From: Streptomyces sp. 840.1
GTDB taxonomy: Bacteria; Actinomycetota; Actinomycetes; Streptomycetales; Streptomycetaceae
NCBI RefSeq assembly: GCF_003751445.1
Contig: NZ_RJUU01000001.1
Span: forward strand, 377,001 to 441,000
Reading direction: 5' to 3'
Length of the DNA stretch: 64,000 bases
The notes below the pieces were generated by a model. The model did not search any database and was not told the origin of the DNA. It was given only the letters and a program-made list of their open reading frames with translations. The position numbers and the translations under genes are program-made. Positions 16,339-25,514 of the stretch are shown in pieces. Every line of letters starts with the position of its first letter. Position 1 is the first letter of the stretch.

Positions 16339-17319
16339 TCAGAACAAGACGCGTGCGAGCGCGGTGCGCGCGGCGCCCACCCGGGGGTCGTCGGGGCCGA
16401 TCACCTCGAACAGCTCCAGCAGCCGCACCCGGACCCGGTCCCGGTCGTCGCCGAAAGTCCGGCGGACCGTCTCGACGAGCCGGCCGAACGCGTCCTCGAC
16501 ATGACCGCCCACCAGGTCCAGGTCGGCCGCGGCGAGCTGGGCCGGCACATCGGCCGGGTTCTCGGCGGCGTCCTTGCGGACCTGCTGCGGGTCCGTCCTC
16601 TGGACCCGGGCCAGGAGTTCGGCCTGGGCGAGACCGAGCTTGGCCTCGCCGTTGGCCGGCTCGTCGGAGAGGACGTTCTTGTACGCCTGGACGGCACCGG
16701 CGAAGTCATTGGCGTCCAGCGCCTGCGCGGCCGCCTCCAGAAGGGCGTCGTACGGCCCGGCGGGCACCGGAGCGGGCTCCTGCGCGGCCGCGCCCGGAGC
16801 CGCCGCGTCCTGGTCGACCACGATGCCGGTGAGCCCGAACCGCTCCTCGCCGACCTGGATCAGCTGGTCCAGCGTCTCCCGGATCTGGGCTTCGGGAGCC
16901 GCGCCCTGGAAGAGCGGCAGCGCCTGGCCGGCGACGACGGCGAAGACCGCCGGGATGCCCTGGATCCCGAACTGCTGCATCAGCATCTGGTTGGCGTCGA
17001 CATCGACCTTGGCCAGCACGAAGCGGCCGTTGTACTGCTGGGCCAGCCGCTCCAGGAGCGGTCCCAGCTGCTTGCACGGCTCGCACCACTCGGCCCAGAA
17101 GTCGATGACGACGGGGACTTCGGCGGAGCGCTGCAGTACGTCGCTCTCGAAGCCCGCCTCATCGACATCGAACACAAGGGAGGAAGCGGGTACGGCGGCG
17201 GGGCCACCCTGCCGGGCGGACTCGGCGCGGGCCTGCTCCGCCTTCACCTTGGCCTCACCGGCCGCCTTCACCGCGGCGAGGTCGACGACACCGCTCATGG
17301 ACATGTTCCTAGGCTGCAT
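16339..17319 (-). CDS. YbbN/CnoX-like thioredoxin-fold TPR co-chaperone
   Basis: 326 residues. An Ala/Lys/Glu-rich N-terminal segment (1-40) precedes a thioredoxin domain (about 45-155) whose active site reads WCEPC, and then a helical tetratricopeptide-like region (about 185-326; ALDANDFAGAVQAYKNVL). This domain order is that of YbbN/CnoX, which links thioredoxin function to chaperone holding. The ATG at 17319 has a GGGGGGAGG site about seven bases upstream; an internal ATG seven codons later is possible. Single gene, ended by a clear terminator. A TetR gene diverges from it 316 bases away, with a strong operator-like palindrome between. Confidence 0.88.
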   Translation of the reverse strand: MQPRNMSMSGVVDLAAVKAAGEAKVKAEQARAESARQGGPAAVPASSLVFDVDEAGFESDVLQRSAEVPVVIDFWAEWCEPCKQLGPLLERLAQQYNGRFVLAKVDVDANQMLMQQFGIQGIPAVFAVVAGQALPLFQGAAPEAQIRETLDQLIQVGEERFGLTGIVVDQDAAAPGAAAQEPAPVPAGPYDALLEAAAQALDANDFAGAVQAYKNVLSDEPANGEAKLGLAQAELLARVQRTDPQQVRKDAAENPADVPAQLAAADLDLVGGHVEDAFGRLVETVRRTFGDDRDRVRVRLLELFEVIGPDDPRVGAARTALARVLF

Positions 17320-17517
17320 ACGTACATCCTCCCCCCTTGGCACACCGATCCGGAAAGCGATACGTGAACCGCGCCCGTCCGCGACCCCCGCCGGTGTGCG
17401 AGGTGTGCGGACAGACACGGCCCGAGGGCCCCTGAAAGACCCGGTTCGGCACCCGGTCCCCACCCGGTGCCTGTGGCTGTCGTTCGTCCGTGGCGCGACG
17501 CCGGCCGACCGGCATCC

Positions 17518-17540
17518 TTACGCTACGACCCGTAGCGTAA
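17518..17540. promoter_or_regulatory. TetR-type operator palindrome
   Basis: Perfect 10-bp arms TTACGCTACG and CGTAGCGTAA around three bases (23 bp in all), in the divergent gap between the thioredoxin-TPR gene and the tetR gene. Size and symmetry fit a TetR dimer site. The rest of the 316-base gap (17320-17635) holds only the tetR -10 box. Confidence 0.65.
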
Positions 17541-17623
17541 CTGGCCACGCCCCCTGCTGAACAGGACCACCCGGTGATCTGTCTCACGGCCGACGGGGCC
17601 GGTCGGATTTAGCTACTGGCGGG

Positions 17624-17629
17624 TATGGT
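17624..17629 (+). promoter_or_regulatory. -10 box of the tetR gene, leaderless type
   Basis: TATGGT, six bases, then the ATG at 17636; no ribosome-binding site. Predicts transcription starting at the start codon. Confidence 0.5.
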
Positions 17630-17635
17630 CGCGTC

Positions 17636-18265
17636 ATGCTGAGCCACAGCCACCCCAAACCCTCACGAACGGGACGACCGCGCAATGCCGCGGCCGATGA
17701 GGCGATCCTGGAGGCGACCAGAGCCTCACTGGTCGATCTCGGCTGGTCGAAGCTGACGATGGGTGATGTGGCGACGCGGGCCGGGGTCGCCAAGACGACG
17801 CTGTACCGGCGCTGGGCGGGCAAGAACGAACTGGTCGTGGACGCGGTCGCGGTCCTCTTCGACGAGCTGGAACTCCCCGATCTGGGCAGTCTGTCCGCCG
17901 ATGTGCAGGCGGTGGTGCTGCAGTTCGCCGCGCTCCTGGAGCGCCCGGAGACCCAGACCGCGCTGATGGCCGTGGTCGCGGAGTCGACCCGGGACGAGGC
18001 GCTGCGGACCCGGATCCGCGACTCGATCGTGAACCGGCAGAAGCGCCTCGTCCTCCAGGGCCGCCGACGGGCCCAGGAACGCGGCGAGTTGCCGCAGGAG
18101 CAGGACGAGGTCACGGCGGCCCTGACGGCGGACCTGATCTTCGACGTGATCGCCGGGGCCGTGGTGCACCGGGCGCTGGTGAGCGCCGAACCCGTCGATG
18201 CCGACTGGGCCCGGCGCTTCACCCTGCTGCTCCTGGCGGGGCTGGGCGCGGCCGCCGCCGGATAG
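17636..18265 (+). CDS. TetR-family transcriptional regulator
   Basis: 209 residues. N-terminal TetR DNA-binding domain (about 15-65) with the typical helix-turn-helix MGDVATRAGVAKTTLYRRW; the rest is an all-helical ligand and dimerisation domain with no diagnostic residues. The start is fixed by a leaderless-type promoter. The neighbouring 23-bp palindrome is a natural candidate for its operator. Convergent with a secreted hydrolase gene 13 bases away. Ligand unknown. Confidence 0.9.
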   Translation: MLSHSHPKPSRTGRPRNAAADEAILEATRASLVDLGWSKLTMGDVATRAGVAKTTLYRRWAGKNELVVDAVAVLFDELELPDLGSLSADVQAVVLQFAALLERPETQTALMAVVAESTRDEALRTRIRDSIVNRQKRLVLQGRRRAQERGELPQEQDEVTAALTADLIFDVIAGAVVHRALVSAEPVDADWARRFTLLLLAGLGAAAAG

Positions 18266-18278
18266 CGCGGCGGGGGGG

Positions 18279-19358
18279 TTACTTCTGCCAGGCGCAACTG
18301 CCCAGCGTGGCCCGGCCGGCGGAGACCAGACGGTCCGCCTGCTTCGGCGCCATCAGCTTGGTGCGGTCGCTGTGGCAGACGACGGTGCGGTCGCCCTGCC
18401 CGGCCAGGTCCACCAGGATCTGGTCCCAGTGGCGGTACTGGACGTCATGGCCGGAGTCGGCGTACGTACGGACCACCGGGGTGACCGGCAGCGCCTTGCG
18501 CCAGGCCGCGAGGGCGGCGGCCGTCGGCACGGTGGTGTCCTTGTCGCCGCCGTAGAGGTAGACGGGCGCCTTCAGCTTCGACAGGTCGGGCCCGGGGCGC
18601 TGGCAGTAGAGCCGCTGCTCGTGCACCTGCGGCGCCGGATCGGACTTCTGGCCGCGCTGGTTGTACGTGCGGGCGCCCTCCTCGTACGCGGTGTCGGCGA
18701 AGCCCGGGATGGACTTGACGGCGCTGTCGTCGGGGAACGCCCACCAGGAACGCGGGTCGGCTATCGAGTCCTTGACCGCGTCGGTGAGCTGGTCGTCGCT
18801 CAGAGAGCAGTAGGCGGCCTTCTCGCCGTACGGCGGGAGCGCGGCGGCCAGGTGGAGGGCCTTGATCCGGCCCGGGGCGCGGGCGGCGAGCTCGGCGGCG
18901 TAGGGTCCGCCGCCGGAGATCGCGATCACCGAGACCTTCTTGACGCCGATCCGGTCCAGGACCTCGAGGGCGTCCTTCGCGAAGTCGGCCTTGCCGAGGG
19001 ACGGGTCGTACTCCGTGTCACCGAAGCCGTTGCGCTCCACGGAGATCAGCCGGAGTCCGAACGACGCCCGGGTGGACCGGAAGAAGTCCGTCATGTGCGC
19101 GGCCCGCGCGCTGGTTCCGGTTCCGCCGATGTACAGGACCGGGGTGCCGCCCCGGCGTCCCTCGTCGATGTAGTGCGCGGTGCGGCCGCTGGAGAGCTTC
19201 GCGGCCTGCACATCCGGGCCGAGCGAGTCGAAGGCGTCCTGCACCCTCGGCTTCGGTGCCGGTGCGGCGCTGACCGCCGTCGAACCGCTGACCAGCAGCG
19301 TTCCGAGTACGGCGAGTGCGGCGCCCGCGGCCGCTGTCATTCTCCCGGACAGTCTCAC
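18279..19358 (-). CDS. Secreted alpha/beta-hydrolase
   Basis: 359 residues from a GTG with GGAGGA upstream. Signal peptide at about 8-31 (cleavage near VSAAP). The alpha/beta-hydrolase fold shows an oxyanion/strand segment VLYIGGTG, a nucleophile elbow AISGG (Ser in place, with Ala instead of the first Gly of GxSxG), an acid residue in YGGDKDTTVP and a catalytic His in DSGHDVQ. Four cysteines in the mature part may pair, as in other exported Streptomyces hydrolases. It probably cleaves an ester or amide outside the cell; the substrate is not evident. Confidence 0.82.
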   Translation of the reverse strand: MRLSGRMTAAAGAALAVLGTLLVSGSTAVSAAPAPKPRVQDAFDSLGPDVQAAKLSSGRTAHYIDEGRRGGTPVLYIGGTGTSARAAHMTDFFRSTRASFGLRLISVERNGFGDTEYDPSLGKADFAKDALEVLDRIGVKKVSVIAISGGGPYAAELAARAPGRIKALHLAAALPPYGEKAAYCSLSDDQLTDAVKDSIADPRSWWAFPDDSAVKSIPGFADTAYEEGARTYNQRGQKSDPAPQVHEQRLYCQRPGPDLSKLKAPVYLYGGDKDTTVPTAAALAAWRKALPVTPVVRTYADSGHDVQYRHWDQILVDLAGQGDRTVVCHSDRTKLMAPKQADRLVSAGRATLGSCAWQK

Positions 19359-19441
19359 TGTGTTCCTCCAGAGGGGTACGAGTATCGCGGCTGCGCCTAC
19401 CCGGCCCCCTGGAGGTGACACCTGTAACTACCGACTGCCTG

Positions 19442-21142
19442 TCAGAACCCGGGCGGTTCCGTGTAGGTGCCCCATTCCTCGCGCAGCACCCCGCAGATCT
19501 CGCCGAGGGTCGCCTCGGCCCGGACGGCGTCGAGCATCGGGGCGATCATGTTGGAGCCGTCGCGGGCGGCGGCCAGCATCGCGTCCAGCGCGGCGCCCAC
19601 CCGGGCGTCGTCGCGGCCGTCCTTGCGGCCGGCGAGCTCGATGACCTGGTCGCGCTCGACCTCGTGGCTGACCCGCAGGATCTCCAGGTCGCCGGTGACC
19701 GAGCCGTGGTGGACGTTGACGCCGACGACCCGCTTGTCGCCCTTCTCCAGCGAACGCTGGTACTGGAAGGCGGACTCGGCGATCTCGCCGGTGAACCAGC
19801 CGTCCTCGATGCCGCGCAGGATGCCCGAGGTCATCGGCCCGACGGGGTGCTGTCCGTCCGGGTGGGCGCGGGTGCCGCGCTCCTTGATCTGGTCGAAGAT
19901 CTTCTCGGCGTCCGCCTCGATCCGGTCGGTGAGCTGCTCCACGTACCAGGAACCGCCCAGCGGGTCGGCCACGTTGGCGACGCCGGTCTCCTCCATCAGC
20001 ACCTGCTGGGTGCGCAGGGCGATCTCGGCGGCCTGCTCGGAGGGGAGCGCGAGGGTCTCGTCCAGGGCGTTGGTGTGCAGCGAGTTGGTACCGCCGAGGA
20101 CGGCGGAGAGCGCCTCGACGGCGGTGCGTACGACGTTGTTGTAGGGCTGCTGGGCGGTGAGCGAGACCCCGGCGGTCTGGGTGTGGAAGCGCAGCCACTG
20201 CGCCTTGTCGGTCTTCGCGCCGTACGTCTCCTTCATCCAGCGGGCCCAGATCCGGCGGGCCGCGCGGAACTTGGCGATCTCCTCGAAGAAGTCGAGGTGC
20301 GCGTCGAAGAAGAAGGAGAGGCCGGGTGCGAAGGTGTCGACCTCCAGGCCGCGGGAGAGGCCGAGCTCCACGTATCCGAAGCCGTCGGCCAGGGTGTACG
20401 CGAGCTCCTGCGCGGCCGTCGCCCCGGCCTCGCGGATGTGGTAGCCGGAGACGGAGAGCGGCTTGTACGCGGGGATGTCGCGGGCGCAGTGCTCCATCAG
20501 GTCACCGATGAGACGCAGATGGGGCTCGGGCTGGAAGAGCCACTCCTTCTGCGCGATGTACTCCTTGAAGATGTCCGTCTGGAGCGTGCCGTTGAGCACG
20601 GCCGGGTCGACGCCCTGGCGCTCGGCGGCGACCAGGTACATGCAGAAGACGGGCACGGCGGGGCCGCTGATCGTCATCGACGTCGTGACGTCACCGAGCG
20701 GGATGTCCTTGAAGAGGACCTCCATGTCGGCGGCGGAGTCGATGGCCACCCCGCAGTGGCCGACCTCGCCCAGCGCGCGGGGGTCGTCGGAGTCGCGGCC
20801 CATCAGCGTCGGCATGTCGAAGGCGACGCTGAGCCCGCCGCCGCCGGCGGCCAGGATCATCTTGTAGCGCTCGTTGGTCTGCTCGGCGTTGCCGAAGCCG
20901 GCGAACTGGCGGATCGTCCAGGTGCGGCCCCGGTAGCCGGTCGGGTGGAGCCCGCGGGTGAAGGGGTACTCACCGGGCCAGCCGATCCGCTCGAAGCCCT
21001 CGTACGTGTCCCCGGGCCGGGGGCCGTACGCAGGCTCGACCGGATCCCCGGAGAGCGTGGTGAAGTCCGCGTCACGCTTGCGGGCCTTGTCGTAACGGGC
21101 CTGCCAGCGTTGGCGGCCTTCCTCGATCGCGTCAGCGTCCAT
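19442..21142 (-). CDS. icmA: Isobutyryl-CoA mutase large subunit
   Basis: 566 residues, the length of IcmA from Streptomyces. It has the methylmalonyl-CoA-mutase barrel but no C-terminal B12-binding domain, so it needs a separate small subunit (IcmB), not encoded here. Two residues separate it from methylmalonyl-CoA mutase: Phe80 (TIRQFAGF) where that enzyme has Tyr, and Gln198 (EYIAQKEW) where it has Arg; both are the isobutyryl-CoA-mutase residues. It interconverts isobutyryl-CoA and n-butyryl-CoA, linking valine breakdown with butyrate units. ATG at 21142 chosen: the mRNA is predicted leaderless from a -10 box seven bases upstream, within a perfect palindrome. Confidence 0.93.
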   Translation of the reverse strand: MDADAIEEGRQRWQARYDKARKRDADFTTLSGDPVEPAYGPRPGDTYEGFERIGWPGEYPFTRGLHPTGYRGRTWTIRQFAGFGNAEQTNERYKMILAAGGGGLSVAFDMPTLMGRDSDDPRALGEVGHCGVAIDSAADMEVLFKDIPLGDVTTSMTISGPAVPVFCMYLVAAERQGVDPAVLNGTLQTDIFKEYIAQKEWLFQPEPHLRLIGDLMEHCARDIPAYKPLSVSGYHIREAGATAAQELAYTLADGFGYVELGLSRGLEVDTFAPGLSFFFDAHLDFFEEIAKFRAARRIWARWMKETYGAKTDKAQWLRFHTQTAGVSLTAQQPYNNVVRTAVEALSAVLGGTNSLHTNALDETLALPSEQAAEIALRTQQVLMEETGVANVADPLGGSWYVEQLTDRIEADAEKIFDQIKERGTRAHPDGQHPVGPMTSGILRGIEDGWFTGEIAESAFQYQRSLEKGDKRVVGVNVHHGSVTGDLEILRVSHEVERDQVIELAGRKDGRDDARVGAALDAMLAAARDGSNMIAPMLDAVRAEATLGEICGVLREEWGTYTEPPGF

Positions 21143-21149
21143 GCGCACA

Positions 21150-21174
21150 AATTTACTAGGACGTCCTAGTAAAT
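21150..21174 (-). promoter_or_regulatory. icmA promoter overlapped by a 24-bp perfect palindrome
   Basis: Arms ATTTACTAGGAC and GTCCTAGTAAAT (21151-21174). On the minus strand TAAATT (21155-21150) is a -10 box seven bases before the icmA ATG, so a bound dimer would block the promoter. A repressor responding to an acyl-CoA is the obvious inference; none is encoded next to icmA. Confidence 0.7.
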
Positions 21175-21251
21175 GTCGATGGGAAACCGCCCGGCGCTTT
21201 GCGCGGGGCGGTTCGGACCAGGATTCGGGCCGGGCCGGGACCGGGCTCCGG

Positions 21252-21584
21252 TCAGGCCTTCGCGGGAACCGGGGCGGCGTCCGCGAGCAGCGGCTCGACG
21301 TCGCGGGCGACCTGGCGCTCGACGAAGAAGGCGGCCGTCGGGATCGTGCCGGCGATCAGCACCCAGAGCAGCTTGCCCATCGGCCACTTCGCCTTGGAGC
21401 CGAGGTCGAAGGCGAAGATCAGGTAGATGATGTAGAGCACGCCGTGGATCTGCGAGACGACGAGCGTCAGGCCCTCGCCGGTGTCGAAGCCGTACTTGAA
21501 GATCATGCAGGTGCAGAGCACCAGCAACATGACGGCGGTGACGTAAGCCATCACCCGGTACCGGGTCAGGACGCTGCGTTTCAT
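21252..21584 (-). CDS. DUF3817 small membrane protein
   Basis: 110 residues with three hydrophobic helices (about 12-30, 40-60, 70-88) and a polar C-terminal tail. The segment IHGVLYIIYLIFAFDL and the following KAKWP match the DUF3817 family of actinobacterial membrane proteins, of which a second member lies at 24991-25341. Function unknown. Single gene, 110 bases from icmA and 76 bases after the MarR gene, so it could be part of that leftward unit. Confidence 0.8.
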   Translation of the reverse strand: MKRSVLTRYRVMAYVTAVMLLVLCTCMIFKYGFDTGEGLTLVVSQIHGVLYIIYLIFAFDLGSKAKWPMGKLLWVLIAGTIPTAAFFVERQVARDVEPLLADAAPVPAKA

Positions 21585-21659
21585 GCCATCGAGCCTAACC
21601 GGACGTCGTGGGCGATCTTGCAGCGGGCCGGGCGCGGAACCCCGCCCTCCCCGGCCCGC

Positions 21660-22169
21660 TCAGATCTCCTCGAAGTCCTGTGCGGCGATCCGCAGCGGCC
21701 GCAGCAGCGCGAAGATCTCGCCGCACTCCTCGGCGTCGTACACCCCGAGCCCGAACTCCATCGCGACCAGGTCCTCGGTGGCCGCCTCGACGACCTCGCG
21801 CCCCTTGTCCGTGATCGAGGCGAGCGTGCCCCGGCCGTCGTTCGGGTTGGGGCGCTTGTCGACCAGGCCGGAGCGCACCAGCCGGTCCACGGTGTTCGTG
21901 ACGGAGGTGGGGTGGACCATCAGCCGCTCACCGATCTTGGACATCGGCAGCTCACCGGCCTTGGAGAAGGTCAGCAGGACCAGCGCCTCGTACCGTGCGA
22001 AGGTCAGCCCGTACGGTTTGACCACCGCGTCGACCTCCGCGAGCAGGATCTGCTGCGCGCGCATGATCGAGGTGATCGCACCCATGGAGGGCACCGGGCC
22101 CCAGCGCTGCTGCCAGTGTTCGTCGGCGCGGGCGATGGGATCGAAGGGGAGACTGAGCGGCTTCGGCAC
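21660..22169 (-). CDS. MarR-family transcriptional regulator
   Basis: 169 residues with a central winged helix (about 55-120: GELPMSKIGERLMVHPTSVTNTVDRL) and the wing motif DGRG. The GTG at 22169 (VPKPLSLPFD) is chosen because TAAGGT lies seven bases upstream as a leaderless-type -10 box; a GTG at 22187 would overlap the end of the transporter gene. It follows the MFS transporter by ten bases, so it may also be read through from it. Possible role: control of the transporter or the downstream small membrane protein. Confidence 0.85.
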   Translation of the reverse strand: MPKPLSLPFDPIARADEHWQQRWGPVPSMGAITSIMRAQQILLAEVDAVVKPYGLTFARYEALVLLTFSKAGELPMSKIGERLMVHPTSVTNTVDRLVRSGLVDKRPNPNDGRGTLASITDKGREVVEAATEDLVAMEFGLGVYDAEECGEIFALLRPLRIAAQDFEEI

Positions 22170-22179
22170 GGCATCGACC

Positions 22180-23601
22180 TTACCCACTGGTCACATGCTG
22201 GTCCGCCCCGTCTCGAACTTCGGTCCGAATTCGGTGAGCGGGTGCGGTTCTGCGGACCTCCGCGACGAGCACCAGCATGCACAGGGTGCCCACGGCCCCG
22301 GCCCCGGCGACCACCTGGTGCACCGGGAAGAACTCCGCGGCCAGGCCCGCCAGCGCCATGCCCACGCCCTGCAGCGTCATCAGCCCGGCGGTGAGCAGGG
22401 TCATGGCCCGGCCGCGCAGTTCCTCCGGAACGGCCTCGACGAACCACTGGTCGAGCCCGATGATGTACGCCGAGCCCGCGCCGGCCACCACCAGCGCGGC
22501 CGCGATCACCACGAGGCCGGGGCTGATCCCGTACAGCAGGAAGGGCAGCAGCCCCACCGCCGCGGCCGGCAGCACGATCAGGGAGCGGGCGCGTGGGCTC
22601 AGGGCCGCGCCCACGTACAGTTCGGCGGCGATCTGGCCGACCGGCATGGCACACATCAGCAGCCCGAGCGCGACGGTGCCCGCACCGATCTCGTCGGCGT
22701 ACGGCGCCGCCAGCGCCTCCGGGGCGACGACGAACACCGGGGGCAGCCAGAAGAGCAGCAGCAGGGCCCGGATCCGGCGGTTCCCGAGGACCAGCCGGGC
22801 CCCCGAGAGCGACTCGCCCAGCAGGGTGCCGCCGCCCCCGCCGCCGGTCCGGGCCGGACGGTCCCGGGTGCCGAGGCGCAGCAGGAGGGCCGAGCCGAGG
22901 AAGGTGGCGACGGTGATGGTGATCGCACCGCGCGGCGAGACCGCCGCCAGCAGCAGCCCGCCCACCCCGAAACCGGCCAGCAGGGCGCTCTGCGAGACGA
23001 TCCGCAGCAGCGAGCGGCCCAGTACGTAGAGGTCGTCCTCACCTAGGATGTCGGCGAGCGCGGCCATCCTGGTCCCGGTGAAGACCGGCGAGACGGCGGC
23101 CACCAGGCAGCGCAGCAGGAGCAGTCCGGCGACGGGGGTGCCCGGCAGCACCATCACGGCGACGCAGGCCGCGCAGATCAGGTCGCAGGTGACCAGGACC
23201 CGGCGGGCGGGGTAGCGGTCGGCGATCCCCGCGAAGAGGGTGCCGCCGACGAGGTACGGCAGCATGCCGAGCGCGAACGTCAGGGCGCTGAGCAGCGGTG
23301 AGCCGGTGAGGTCGTAGACGAGGACGGTCAGCGCGAGCTCGCTGACCACGACGCCGAGCAGCGAGAGCAGATGCGCGGCGAAGACGGCGCGGAACTCGCG
23401 GACGGCGAAGACGGCCCGGTAGCCGCGGGAGGGCTCCGCGCCGGGTCCCGGACCCGCAGGGGCCGGCCCGGCGGGTCCGGGCACGGTTTCGGGGGCCGCG
23501 GGGGCCCGGAGCGCGGCCGGCCCGCTCGGGTCGGGGGAACCGGCGCGCTCCGGGTCGCGGGGTGTGTGGCCGCCCGCCGGCGGATCGGTGTCTCTCGGCA
23601 T
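22180..23601 (-). CDS. MFS transporter
   Basis: 473 residues. A Pro/Ala-rich N-terminal extension of about 60 residues precedes roughly twelve membrane helices. The cytoplasmic loop GIADRYPARR between helices 2 and 3 is the MFS signature. The fold resembles the MFS-3 type exporters (enterobactin exporter-like) with a tail in the cytoplasm. Start at 23601 (MPRDTDPP) follows the divergent promoter region shared with a winged-helix regulator; that pairing is typical of a drug or metabolite efflux pump under local control. Substrate unknown. Confidence 0.85.
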   Translation of the reverse strand: MPRDTDPPAGGHTPRDPERAGSPDPSGPAALRAPAAPETVPGPAGPAPAGPGPGAEPSRGYRAVFAVREFRAVFAAHLLSLLGVVVSELALTVLVYDLTGSPLLSALTFALGMLPYLVGGTLFAGIADRYPARRVLVTCDLICAACVAVMVLPGTPVAGLLLLRCLVAAVSPVFTGTRMAALADILGEDDLYVLGRSLLRIVSQSALLAGFGVGGLLLAAVSPRGAITITVATFLGSALLLRLGTRDRPARTGGGGGGTLLGESLSGARLVLGNRRIRALLLLFWLPPVFVVAPEALAAPYADEIGAGTVALGLLMCAMPVGQIAAELYVGAALSPRARSLIVLPAAAVGLLPFLLYGISPGLVVIAAALVVAGAGSAYIIGLDQWFVEAVPEELRGRAMTLLTAGLMTLQGVGMALAGLAAEFFPVHQVVAGAGAVGTLCMLVLVAEVRRTAPAHRIRTEVRDGADQHVTSG

Positions 23602-23674
23602 GGACGCAGCCTGCGGGAGCACGGCGCCGGGTCCGTAGACTTTCGGTCCCACCCGAATCTTCCCGAGGCCGCGC

Positions 23675-24664
23675 ATGCCGTTCCATCTGCATTTCGACGA
23701 GAGCGATCTGCTGCGCTGCCGGTTCGCGCTGTCCCCGATCGGGGAGACCCAGGCGGCTGTCCGGGTACTGGCCCGGCCGGAGCGGCAGGGCTATCACCTG
23801 CCGTGGCTGCGAAGGATCCGGGACGCGGCCGCCGGGCTCGAACTCGGTCCGCTGTGGCTGCTGATGAACGAGCGCGGTCACAGCCCGGACTTCTTCTGCC
23901 CGCCGCCGCTGGGGCCGCTCGCCTCGTTCGAGGAGGAGATGGCGGGCGTGCGGGCGGTGGATCCGGCGCTGGCGCGGGAGGACATCGCGTGCGCGCTGGC
24001 CGACCGGCCCGGGGCGCTGGATTCACCCGCCGGGCGGGCGATGCTGGCCGATCCGGCACGGACCGTGCGGGAGCTGGCCGATCTGCTGGAGCTGGCCTGG
24101 CGGGCGCTGATCGAGCCGCACTGGCCCCGGCTGCGGGCGCTGCTGGAGGCGGATGTGGCCTACCACTCACGGCGGCTGGCGGCGGTCGGCTTCGAGCGGC
24201 TGCTGAGCGAGCTGAGCCCGCAGCTGAGCTGGGCGGACTCGACGCTGACCATCGCCCGCACGGCCGGCCGGCACTCCCGGGTGCTCGGCGGACAGGGCCT
24301 GGTGCTGATGCCGAGCGTGTTCGCCTGGCCGAACGTGGTCGGCGGCTTCGAGGCGCCCTGGCTGCCCGCGGTCATCTATCCGGCGCGCGGCATCGGCGGG
24401 CTCTGGACGGAGCCGGGCGACCGCACCCCGGACGTCCTCGCCCGGCTGCTCGGCCGGGCCCGCGCCGACGTCCTGTGCGCGCTCGACGAGCCGGCCGGCA
24501 CCTCCGCGCTCGCGCACCGGCTCGGCCTCGCGCCGTCCTCCGTCTCGGAGCACCTGTCGGTGCTGCGGTCCGCGGGGCTGCTGACCTCGCGCAGGTACGG
24601 GCACCAGGTGCTGTACGAGCGGACGCCGCTCGGGATCGCCCTGGCAGTGCCGCACGCACCGTGA
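23675..24664 (+). CDS. DUF5937/ArsR-type winged-helix regulator
   Basis: 329 residues. The large N-terminal part (1-240) is the DUF5937 type domain found in actinobacterial regulators; the C-terminal 75 residues form an ArsR-like winged helix (TSALAHRLGLAPSSVSEHLSVLRSAGLLTSRR). CCCGAGG lies nine bases before the ATG. It diverges from the MFS transporter with 73 bases between start codons, so both promoters overlap and the protein most likely controls the pump. Confidence 0.82.
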   Translation: MPFHLHFDESDLLRCRFALSPIGETQAAVRVLARPERQGYHLPWLRRIRDAAAGLELGPLWLLMNERGHSPDFFCPPPLGPLASFEEEMAGVRAVDPALAREDIACALADRPGALDSPAGRAMLADPARTVRELADLLELAWRALIEPHWPRLRALLEADVAYHSRRLAAVGFERLLSELSPQLSWADSTLTIARTAGRHSRVLGGQGLVLMPSVFAWPNVVGGFEAPWLPAVIYPARGIGGLWTEPGDRTPDVLARLLGRARADVLCALDEPAGTSALAHRLGLAPSSVSEHLSVLRSAGLLTSRRYGHQVLYERTPLGIALAVPHAP

Positions 24665-24700
24665 CGAGCGGCGCCCGGCGGGGGCGCCGCTCCCCGGGGG

Positions 24701-24994
24701 TCAGCCGGCCAGGTGCCGCTCGACCGTCTCGACCTTGGCGGTCAGCCCGTCGGTCACACCGGGGCGGATGTCGGCCTTGAGCACGAGGGAGACCCGGCCG
24801 GCCCGCGCCTCGACGGCGGCGACGGCGCGCTTGACGACGTCCATGACCTCGTCCCACTCCCCCTCGACGGAGGTGAACATGGCGTCCGTGCGGTTGGGCA
24901 GCCCGGACTCGCGGACGACCCGGACGGCGTCGGCGACGTACTCGCCGACGTCCTCACCGACCCCCAGCGGGCTGACGGAAAAGGCGACGATCAT
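24701..24994 (-). CDS. MTH1187-family thiamine-binding protein
   Basis: 97 residues, ferredoxin-like fold of the MTH1187/YkoF-related family ([35 protein letters not shown]). Family members bind thiamine or an analogue and are thought to act as carriers or sensors. The ATG overlaps the stop of the upstream DUF3817 gene by four bases (ATGA), so the two are translationally coupled; the meaning of the pair is not known. Confidence 0.82.
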   Translation of the reverse strand: MIVAFSVSPLGVGEDVGEYVADAVRVVRESGLPNRTDAMFTSVEGEWDEVMDVVKRAVAAVEARAGRVSLVLKADIRPGVTDGLTAKVETVERHLAG

Positions 24995-25341
24995 GCGCTG
25001 ACCGTACCTTCCCGGCGGGCGCGGGCGGCGATGACACCGTCGGCCTCGTAGCGCTTCAGCACCTTGTCGCCGTACAGGCCGCCGAACGGCAGCACGCAGA
25101 GCAGGAAGAAGAACGCGACGCGCTTGAGCGGCCACTTGGTCTTGTTCCAGACGTCGAGCAGCAGGACGACGTAGATCACGAAGAGCACGCCGTGCAGCAT
25201 GCCGAGCGGCATCATCAGGAAGTCGATGTCGGAGACCCGGCTCAGCACCGAGCCGAAGATGATCAGCGCGGGGAAGGAGAGCGCCTCGGGAATCGAGATG
25301 AGGCGCAGCCGGTGCAGGGCGGTAGCGGTCTTGATGTCCAC
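24991..25341 (-). CDS. DUF3817 small membrane protein
   Basis: 116 residues from a GTG at 25341. Three hydrophobic helices (about 16-32, 42-62, 72-88); the segment [17 protein letters not shown] with following TKWPLKR aligns with the DUF3817 protein at 21252. Tail is polar and basic. It overlaps the thiamine-binding-protein gene by four bases. Function unknown; small inner-membrane protein. Confidence 0.82.
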   Translation of the reverse strand: MDIKTATALHRLRLISIPEALSFPALIIFGSVLSRVSDIDFLMMPLGMLHGVLFVIYVVLLLDVWNKTKWPLKRVAFFFLLCVLPFGGLYGDKVLKRYEADGVIAARARREGTVSA

Positions 25342-25502
25342 GGGGGCACCTTCGGGTGGGAGGACGGTGACAGCTTGTGAACGCAGGCACAAGCGCGACC
25401 ATTGTGGCACCGGCCGCCACCCGGCCCTGTGGCGGGGGCCGTTTCGCGCCCTTCGGGCACTCCTTGTCCTCTATTCGCGGGACGGGCCGGATTTCCGGCG
25501 GC

Positions 25503-25508
25503 TACCGT
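25503..25508 (+). promoter_or_regulatory. -10 box of the AIM24 operon, leaderless type
   Basis: TACCGT, six bases, then the GTG at 25515. No ribosome-binding site is present, supporting this start. Confidence 0.5.
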
Positions 25509-25514
25509 CGAACC

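Noticed and set aside
19442..21142. Methylmalonyl-CoA mutase large subunit
   Set aside because: Phe80 and Gln198 are the isobutyryl-CoA mutase residues, and the B12-binding domain is absent, as in IcmA.
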